The notes beneath the pieces were generated by a model. The model saw only the letters and a program-made list of their open reading frames with translations. It searched no databases and was not told the DNA's origin. Both the position numbers and the translations under genes were made by a program. DNA of 64,000 bases. It comes from JANNGC01 sp043758205. Lineage in GTDB: Bacteria; Verrucomicrobiota; Verrucomicrobiia; Limisphaerales; SIBH01. This document shows positions 58,782 to 64,000 of this stretch, in pieces (positions within the stretch are counted from its first letter, which is position 1; every line of letters begins with the position of its first letter). The stretch lies in the NCBI GenBank assembly GCA_043758205.1, contig JAYVNY010000057.1:1-64000 (forward strand), in the 5' to 3' direction.

Positions 58782-59423
58782 ATGACAATTTCACGTCGTA
58801 ATCTGGTGCTGCTCGCCGCCATCGCGCTGGCGGCGCTGGTTTATTTCTTCTGGCCCGCGCGGCGCTGGGACTGGCGGAATTATCCCCCCACGGCGCACGG
58901 CCCGTGGGTGGCGTTCGGCGACAGCCTCACTCTCGGCACGGGCGCGGAGAACGGCGGCTATCCCGCGCTGCTGGGCCCGCGCCTCGGGGTGTCGGTGCAA
59001 AATCTCGGCGTGGCCGGCGAGACGACGGCGGATGGACTCAGCCGCATCGCCGAGATCGAGTCGCTCCAACCGCGGGTGGTGCTGCTCTGTTTCGGCGGCA
59101 ACGATGTGCTGCGCGGCCAGTCGCGCGATCAGATGTTTGCCAACCTCGGCACCATGATTGATCGGCTGCATGCGCAGGGAAGTTTTGTCGTGCTGATCGG
59201 CATTCGCGGCGCAACGGTTTTACGAGATGGGAACGCCAAAGGTTTCGCCGAACTCGCGGAGCAAAAGCAGGTCATGCACATCCCCAATCTGCTCGACGGC
59301 ATCATTGGCACTCCGAGTTTGATGTCCGACTACGTGCATCCGAACGACGCGGGCTACGAAAAGATCACCGCGCGGCTGGAGAACGAGTTGCGGCCCTTGC
59401 TGGCGAAACTGGCTGGAAAGTGA
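58782..59423 (+). CDS. Membrane-anchored SGNH/GDSL hydrolase
   Basis: 213 residues from ATG 58782. An N-terminal signal-anchor (residues 7-24, NLVLLAAIALAALVYFFW) precedes the hydrolase domain. Block I is 'VAFGDSLTLGTGAENGGYPALL' with nucleophile S48, block II a conserved Gly in 'VQNLGVAGETTADGLSR', and block III 'LCFGGNDVLRG' (G-x-N). Block V is 'SDYVHPNDAGY' with D183 and H186. The family is close to TesA/arylesterase-type lysophospholipases, which hydrolyse esters and thioesters in the periplasm. No lipid gene neighbours it. It is the first plus-strand gene after the ribosomal operon. Confidence 0.92.
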   Translation: MTISRRNLVLLAAIALAALVYFFWPARRWDWRNYPPTAHGPWVAFGDSLTLGTGAENGGYPALLGPRLGVSVQNLGVAGETTADGLSRIAEIESLQPRVVLLCFGGNDVLRGQSRDQMFANLGTMIDRLHAQGSFVVLIGIRGATVLRDGNAKGFAELAEQKQVMHIPNLLDGIIGTPSLMSDYVHPNDAGYEKITARLENELRPLLAKLAGK

Positions 59424-59456
59424 AGAGGTCTCGCTGGTCGTAACGCCCTGATGGTC

Positions 59457-59651
59457 TCATGCCTTTTTCACGAAGCACGCTTTCACGCCCACGGCGATGC
59501 CGTCCACCTTGCAGGAGTTTTCATGGTCGCCGTCGCCGAGGCGGATGAGTTTGGATTTTGAACCGCCTTTGAGCACCTGCGTGCCGCCCAGTTTCAAATC
59601 TTTGATCAAGATGACGCAGTCGCCATCGGTGAGCGCGGTCCCGTCCGCTAC
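59457..59651 (-). pseudogene. PhnA-domain protein (YjdM-like), 5'-truncated
   Basis: Translation ending at TGA 59457-59459 gives 'ADGTALTDGDCVILIKDLKL..GTQVLKGGSKSKLIRLGDGDHENSCKVDGIAVGVKACFVKKA', the complete C-terminal PhnA domain of YjdM-type proteins. The N-terminal zinc ribbon and any start codon are missing. The open frame continues upstream inside the coding sequence of the next gene without ATG, GTG or TTG at a suitable place. Either the gene is a truncated remnant fused by deletion to its neighbour, or translation begins at an unusual codon. Confidence 0.6.
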
Positions 59652-60115
59652 TGCGCCGATGGCTTGACGATTTCCCGCGTCTGAAAGTTTGTCTGCCCCC
59701 GGGCATTGCCGGCGATGAGGTGCAGCCGATAGGTGATGCCCGCCTCCAATTGATCCGGTTCGGCGCGGGGAACTTTCGGTTTCATGCCGCGAATCTTGGC
59801 TCCGTATTGCAGCGCCTTGGTCGGCACGGAGTTCGAGTCAGAGATGAGGTGCCAGACCGCGTGCGGATATTTGTTGGTCCGCTCATCGTCGGCGGCCACG
59901 ACTTTGATCTCGGTGAATTTGTACGCGTGATCGAATTGAAAGGTGACCGGATACACCGGCACGTCGCCGGGGAGCGTCTTCACATTGCGCTGCGGCGGGC
60001 GGATCTGGGGGAGAATTTGAATTTGCTGCTTCACGAACCAGTCGGTGAAGAAAGTTACGTACACGCCGGCCAGCACCACGGCCGCGGTGATCAATAAAAT
60101 GCTCTGCTTGGTCAT
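59648..60115 (-). CDS. Membrane-anchored protein of unknown function
   Basis: 155 residues from ATG 60115 (MTKQSILLITAAVVLAGVYVTFF); residues 5-24 form a signal-anchor. The remainder is predicted periplasmic and beta-rich, ending in a fibronectin-like strand pair ('GITYRLHLIAGNARGQTNF'). 'VPVYPVTFQFDHAYKFTEIKVVAADD' and 'PHAVWHLISDSNSVPTKALQYGAKIRGMKP' suggest a domain seen in PVC exported proteins. I do not assign a family. It is divergent from the prepilin-like gene, which may mean joint control. Its 3' end overlaps the frame of the PhnA remnant. Confidence 0.6.
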   Translation of the reverse strand: MTKQSILLITAAVVLAGVYVTFFTDWFVKQQIQILPQIRPPQRNVKTLPGDVPVYPVTFQFDHAYKFTEIKVVAADDERTNKYPHAVWHLISDSNSVPTKALQYGAKIRGMKPKVPRAEPDQLEAGITYRLHLIAGNARGQTNFQTREIVKPSAQ

Positions 60116-60240
60116 ACGGGTGAGTGGACGTTGCGAGCAGGCGATTATTCGCCAGCGTTCTTGTAAAAGATTTTTCGGCTCTGTGAATCGCGCGACCACT
60201 TCCAGTCCGCGCGAGTTGAAAACACGCATTAGGAAAACGC

Positions 60241-60978
60241 ATGAATCAGAAAATGAAAATCCAGCCCGGCACAGGCGCGTTCACGTTGATCGAGCTGCTG
60301 GTGGTCATCGCCATCATCGCCATTCTGGCCGGGATGCTCCTGCCCGCACTGGCGCGCGCGAAGGAGTCGGGCAAGCGCATCGCGTGCGTGAACAACCTGC
60401 GGCAACTCGGGCTCTCGGTGCAGATGTTCGCCGATGACAACGAGGGCCGGCATCCGGTGCGAACCATCAACGGCGTCGCCGGCGGAAGCTGGCCCACGAG
60501 CCTGCGCGATTACTACAAGGATTTGAAAATTCTCGTCTGTCCGAGCGATCTGAATCCACTCAGCAATTCCTCCGCGTCCTCGAACGATGACCGCGCTCCA
60601 CGCAGCTACATTGTGAACGGCTGGAATGATTACTTCGACGCCATCACGCCGATCAGTTCCATCTCGGTGCTGGAAGGGAAGCAGATGCCGGAGGCGGGCA
60701 TCAAAAACGCCAGTGACACGGTTTTGTTCGGCGAGAAGGTCGCGGACTCGATTCACTTCTACATGGATTTCATGGAGGTGGACCCCGGCGATCTGATCGG
60801 CAACGACTTTAAGGAAGTGGATCACGACAAGCACCTGCGCACGTCGGGAGCGCAGCGGGGCGGCTCGAATTTCGCCTTCGCGGACGGCAGCGCGCGCTAT
60901 GTCAAGCACTGGGGTTCAATTCAGCCGGTCAACTTGTGGGGCGTGACGGAGACCTGGCGCAATGTCGGCGTGCCCTGA
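60241..60978 (+). CDS. Prepilin-type N-terminal cleavage/methylation (type II pseudopilin-like) protein
   Basis: 245 residues. The N-terminus 'GAFTLIELLVVIAIIAILAGMLLPALARAKES' is the prepilin peptidase signal, with cleavage expected after A13 and Glu at mature position 5 (E18). The globular part ends 'GGSNFAFADGSARYVKHW', the H-x9-DG-like block characteristic of the large family of PVC pseudopilin-like proteins (DUF1559-related). Dozens of such paralogues occur per genome, and most are thought to be surface or type II secretion-associated rather than true pilins. No prepilin peptidase or secretion genes lie nearby. Confidence 0.92.
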   Translation: MNQKMKIQPGTGAFTLIELLVVIAIIAILAGMLLPALARAKESGKRIACVNNLRQLGLSVQMFADDNEGRHPVRTINGVAGGSWPTSLRDYYKDLKILVCPSDLNPLSNSSASSNDDRAPRSYIVNGWNDYFDAITPISSISVLEGKQMPEAGIKNASDTVLFGEKVADSIHFYMDFMEVDPGDLIGNDFKEVDHDKHLRTSGAQRGGSNFAFADGSARYVKHWGSIQPVNLWGVTETWRNVGVP

Positions 60979-61062
60979 GTTTCCGCGCGGGATTCCTGCG
61001 CGCGGCGTCTCTTGAGCCAGCCCGGTGTGAAATGCCTGTTGGCACGACCGTGGGGATGCGCG

Positions 61063-62199
61063 ATGTTCGGTCGCATGACCGTGACCCTGGTCTTCCCCCA
61101 ACCTCAATTTTGGCCGCGCGTTTTTTTGTGGAGCGCGTTGGTGTTGGGATTTTTCTGCGAGGCGCACGGCGCGCAGCGCACCATTCTCACCCCGACGAAC
61201 ACCGTTGTGCGCGTCATGGCTGCGAACGTCACGGGCGGGGCGCAGCAGTACGAGGACTTCGCCATCCGCATTTTTCAAGGGCTGAAGCCGGACATCATCG
61301 CCATCCAGGAATTCAACTACCTCAGCGAGACCCCGGCGCAGATTCGGTCGTTTGTGGACACGGCGTTCGGCACGAACTTTTACTACTTCCGCGAGAGCGC
61401 GGCGGGCTACCAGATTCCCAACGGCATCATCAGCCGCTACCCGATCACCACGGCGAGCAACTGGACGGATGCGCTGGTGTCCAATCGCGGTTTCGCCTGG
61501 GCGCGCATTGATGTGCCAGGCACGAATGACCTCTACGTGGTGAGCGTGCATTTGAAGGCCACGAGTGGCGACACCATGGTACGCGCGGGTCAGGCCACGG
61601 CGTTGAAAAGTTTGATCCAATCCAATTTCCCCGCCAATGCGTGGGTCGTTCTCGCCGGCGACCTGAACATCTACAGCTACGCCGAGGCGGCGATGAACAC
61701 CTTCCGCACCTTCCTCAGCGCCACGCCCGTTCCTGCGGATCAATCGGGCAACACGAACACCAACAACGGCCGCACTGAACCTTACGACCAGGTGCTGACC
61801 AGCCCCACGTTCATCACGAACATCACGCCCGTCGTCATCGGCGCGCAGAGTTTTGCGAACGGCTTCGTCTTCGACTCGCGCGTGTTCACGCCGCTCAGCG
61901 CCGTCGCGCCCGTGCAGAGCGCCGATTCCGGCCTCGCGCAACACATGGCCGTGATGAAAGACTTCCGCATCCAACACACCCTCACGAACTCGGTGGAAGT
62001 CCCGCGCCCCGTGCTGGTGCAATCGACGACGAATTTCTTTCGCTGGGCCGCGGTGCCGGGCATCACCTACACCGTCGAGCGCAGCACCACCTTGACGAAC
62101 TGGCAGGTCGCCACGCAGTTCACCGCCCTGACCACCAACCTTACTTTCACCAACCTGCTTTCGACCAACGCCTACCGCTTTTTCCGGGTGAGCTATTGA
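61063..62199 (+). CDS. Secreted endonuclease/exonuclease/phosphatase family protein
   Basis: 378 residues from ATG 61063 with signal peptide (FWPRVFLWSALVLGFFCEAHGA). EEP-fold motifs in order: 'VMAANVTGG', 'DIIAIQEFNY' (metal-binding Glu), 'GIISRYPI', 'DLYVVSVHLKA' (catalytic His), 'VVLAGDLNIYS' (Asp/Asn pair), 'DQVLTSP', and 'DSGLAQHMAVM', where Q-H replaces the usual S-D-H end motif but keeps the His. After the domain comes a 60-residue C-terminal module 'ITYTVERSTTLTNW..FFRVSY' shared with the giant protein at 38915-48658. Extracellular nucleic-acid or phosphoester hydrolysis is inferred. It resembles the secreted DNases and phosphatases common in Verrucomicrobia. Confidence 0.88.
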   Translation: MFGRMTVTLVFPQPQFWPRVFLWSALVLGFFCEAHGAQRTILTPTNTVVRVMAANVTGGAQQYEDFAIRIFQGLKPDIIAIQEFNYLSETPAQIRSFVDTAFGTNFYYFRESAAGYQIPNGIISRYPITTASNWTDALVSNRGFAWARIDVPGTNDLYVVSVHLKATSGDTMVRAGQATALKSLIQSNFPANAWVVLAGDLNIYSYAEAAMNTFRTFLSATPVPADQSGNTNTNNGRTEPYDQVLTSPTFITNITPVVIGAQSFANGFVFDSRVFTPLSAVAPVQSADSGLAQHMAVMKDFRIQHTLTNSVEVPRPVLVQSTTNFFRWAAVPGITYTVERSTTLTNWQVATQFTALTTNLTFTNLLSTNAYRFFRVSY

Positions 62200-62488
62200 G
62201 TCGGCGGCGTCCGAAAAACGTCAGCGCCCGCGCCGCTTTTTCCCGTCACGCTCATCACAAACGACGCGCGCGAAGAATTCTATTGAGCCCTGGTCCGGGC
62301 ACTGCGGAACTCGAAGGACTTCGCCTTCAATCCCTGAGGCCTCGCGTTGCGGGCGCGGTTGATTTGTCCTCGCGCAAAACCGCCCGCTCTGCTTCTCTCG
62401 CCCGTCCCATCGTTTCTGGTTCGTGGGCCGTGAGCCTCCAACCTTGGCAACACTCGTTTCAACTGAGTGCAGTACGGCCATCTGCATT

Positions 62489-64000
62489 ATGAAACTCAAT
62501 TCACTTCGGCACTTCTGGCTTATGGTCGCGGGCTTGTGTTTTCTGCCTTCCGCCTTCGGCCTTCGCCTTTCCGCCCAGGGCACGGCCTTCACCTATCAGG
62601 GGCGGCTGAACGACGGAGCGGCACCCGCCAGCGGCAGTTACGATTTGCAATTTGCCGTTTACGACGCGGCCAGCGGCGGCAGCAAGCAGGCACCGTTCAT
62701 GACCAACTCCGCCACGGCGGTGAGCAACGGGCTGTTCACGGTGACGCTCGACTTCGGGAATATTTTCTCCGGCGCGGCGCGCTGGCTGGACATCGGGGTG
62801 CGGACGAATGGCGGCGGCACGTTCACGCTGCTGGCCCCGCGGCAGGCGTTGACGCCCACGCCGTATGCGATCTTCGCGGGCGGCGCGAGCAATCTGGTGG
62901 GCGCGGTCTCCTCGGCGAATCTGGCGGGGACGTATGCGCAGGCGGTGACGCTGAACAATCCCGGCAACGTCTTCGCGGGCGACGGCACGGGCGTGACGAA
63001 TGTGAACGCGGCGCAACTCAACGGACTGGCGGCGGGAAATTTCTGGCAGCTCGGGGGCAACACTGTTTCCGCCGGACAATTTCTCGGCAGCACGAACGAA
63101 CAGGCCGTGGAAATCAAAGTGAACGCTGTGCGCGCGTTGCGGTTGGAGCCTCATGCGACCAGTCCCAATGTGATCGGCGGCTTCAGCGGCAACTTCGTGG
63201 GGGAGGGATTCTTTGGCTCGACCATTGGCGGCGGCGGAAGCCTCGGCGCAAACAACACTCTTTTGGCCAGCTACGCCACCATCGCGGGCGGCTACTTCAA
63301 CGACATCGGCAAGAACTCCGATGCCAGCGTCATTGGCGGGGGACGGGACAACAACATCGCGTCCGACTTGCCGTATGCCACCATCGCGGGCGGCATCTCC
63401 AACACCATCGGCACGGCCTCCGAAAACAGCGCGATGGGCGGGGGCTATAACAACACCATCGCCGCCAAATCGTCTTCTGCCACCATCGCAGGAGGCTCTG
63501 CGAACGCCATCGGCACGAACTCCCCTTTCAGCGCGATGGGCGGGGGCTTCGACAACCGCATCGCGGCCAATTCGTGGGCGGCCACCATCGCGGGGGGCAA
63601 CTTCAACGGCATCGGAGTTGACGGACATTACAGCGCGATTGGCGGCGGGCAGCACAACAACATCGCGTCCAATTCGGCCTTGGCCACCATCGCAGGGGGC
63701 TGGGAAAACGACATCGGAGTCGAGGCCGATTACAGCGCGATTGGCGGCGGTCGGCACAACACCATCGCGTCCAATGCGGCCTACGCCACCATCGCGGGCG
63801 GCACCTTCAACGACATCGGCACGAACTCCTATTTCAGCGCGATGGGCGGGGGCGAAAAAAATACCATCGGAGCCGGCTCGCCGCATGCCACTATCGCGGG
63901 GGGTAATTTCAACGACATCGGAGTTGACTCCCATCACAGCGCGATTGGCGGCGGGCAGCAAAACACCATCGCGGTCAAATCGGTTTACGCCACGATTCCC
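62489..64000 (+). CDS. Partial secreted protein with 17-residue YadA-like repeats
   Basis: Open from ATG 62489 to the window end (504 codons). Signal peptide MKLNSLRHFWLMVAGLCFLP is followed by S-A-F-G-L-R-L-S-A-Q. Residues 30-200 hold the PVC/surface protein opening 'GTAFTYQGRLNDGAAPASGSYDLQFAVYDA' and 'LLAPRQALTPTPYAIFAGGAS'. From about residue 260 on, a 17-residue repeat runs without indels: units read ATIAGG-x-x-N-x-IG-x-x-S and SA-I/M-GGG-x-x-N-x-IA alternately. This resembles the left-handed beta-roll heads of trimeric autotransporters and tail-fibre-like proteins. The C-terminus, often a chaperone or anchor domain, is outside the window. Confidence 0.88.
   Translation, partial: MKLNSLRHFWLMVAGLCFLPSAFGLRLSAQGTAFTYQGRLNDGAAPASGSYDLQFAVYDAASGGSKQAPFMTNSATAVSNGLFTVTLDFGNIFSGAARWLDIGVRTNGGGTFTLLAPRQALTPTPYAIFAGGASNLVGAVSSANLAGTYAQAVTLNNPGNVFAGDGTGVTNVNAAQLNGLAAGNFWQLGGNTVSAGQFLGSTNEQAVEIKVNAVRALRLEPHATSPNVIGGFSGNFVGEGFFGSTIGGGGSLGANNTLLASYATIAGGYFNDIGKNSDASVIGGGRDNNIASDLPYATIAGGISNTIGTASENSAMGGGYNNTIAAKSSSATIAGGSANAIGTNSPFSAMGGGFDNRIAANSWAATIAGGNFNGIGVDGHYSAIGGGQHNNIASNSALATIAGGWENDIGVEADYSAIGGGRHNTIASNAAYATIAGGTFNDIGTNSYFSAMGGGEKNTIGAGSPHATIAGGNFNDIGVDSHHSAIGGGQQNTIAVKSVYATIP
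63277..64000 (+). repeat. 102-nt coding tandem repeat
   Basis: The segment CACCATCGCGGG-like recurs at exactly 102-base steps (near 63281, 63383, 63485, 63587, 63689, 63791, 63893, 63995), encoding two 17-residue units per step, and continues beyond the window. Codons are diversified, so DNA identity between steps is moderate. Confidence 0.9.

Noticed and set aside
59521..59706. 61-residue Arg-rich minus-strand frame
   Set aside because: It is the shadow of the PhnA-domain frame, which gives a recognisable protein one base over.
62467..63450. 327-residue Arg/Gly/His-rich plus-strand frame overlapping the partial gene
   Set aside because: Wrong frame of the YadA-like gene starting at 62489.
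63277..64000. Regular 102-base repeats considered as a CRISPR array
   Set aside because: The repeats are coding without interruption, lack spacer-like unique blocks, and encode a regular 17-residue protein repeat.
1..64000. tRNA, rRNA, tmRNA or 4.5S RNA genes
   Set aside because: I looked, particularly around ffh and in the larger gaps, and found no cloverleaf or conserved RNA core that I could support by eye.

Overview
The window looks like a chromosomal segment of a GC-rich verrucomicrobial bacterium, probably of the Pedosphaera/Limisphaerales side of the phylum. This is inferred from gene families, not from an rRNA gene (none is present). Pointers are: a prepilin-like protein with a C-terminal FADG block, a DUF1552 Tat protein, a DUF1080 hydrolase paired with a Gfo/Idh/MocA oxidoreductase, a PVC-type ECF sigma factor, a Ser/Thr kinase fused to WD40 repeats, an HprK/HPr pair, giant Ig/PA14/HYR surface proteins, and many palindromic intergenic repeats.

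Layout. 1-10.6 kb: a partial lipoprotein, a GntP permease, an ECF sigma factor, a GNAT acetyltransferase wrecked by palindromic insertions, two small membrane proteins, a DUF1552 protein, a secreted protein, a CBM48-like protein, an unrecognised protein and a membrane-anchored adenosine deaminase. 10.6-15.0 kb: three consecutive glycosyltransferase genes, the first a fusion of GT2, nucleotidyltransferase and fucosyltransferase-like domains. 15.2-19.6 kb: the kinase-WD40 receptor and a divergent O-methyltransferase. 19.7-32.7 kb: a mostly minus-strand set with a REC-PATAN-roadblock protein, a free roadblock protein, two helical proteins, a 1766-residue AAA ATPase and a flotillin. It is broken by ubiE and by a small island (XRE-type HTH plus double-CxxC protein) bounded by inverted repeats. 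33-38 kb: oxidoreductase plus DUF1080 hydrolase, a flavoprotein, a DUF885 protein and a GtrA-like pseudogene. 38.9-48.7 kb: one gene for a 3247-residue modular secreted protein. 49-53 kb: ffh (flanked by two near-identical MITE-like repeats), hprK, ptsH and a HAD phosphatase. 53-56 kb: a secreted protein, an aminotransferase and an SDR dehydrogenase. 56.3-58.4 kb: rpsJ-rplC-rplD-rplW, ending in a strong terminator. 58.8-64 kb: an SGNH hydrolase, a PhnA remnant, a membrane protein, a prepilin-like protein, a secreted EEP nuclease/phosphatase and a partial protein with a 17-residue repeat.

Genes that probably act together: the glycosyltransferase trio (ATGA overlap) in surface glycan assembly; the oxidoreductase and DUF1080 hydrolase (GTGA overlap) in 3-keto-sugar metabolism; hprK and ptsH as kinase/phosphorylase and target; the REC-PATAN-roadblock operon, possibly with the flotillin and giant ATPase, as a membrane-organising or polarity system (inference). 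The most striking non-coding theme is several families of palindromic repeats that sit between genes, pair up as long inverted repeats, and in three places have entered reading frames (GNAT, the Tat leader of the oxidoreductase, and a heptamer array in ubiE).
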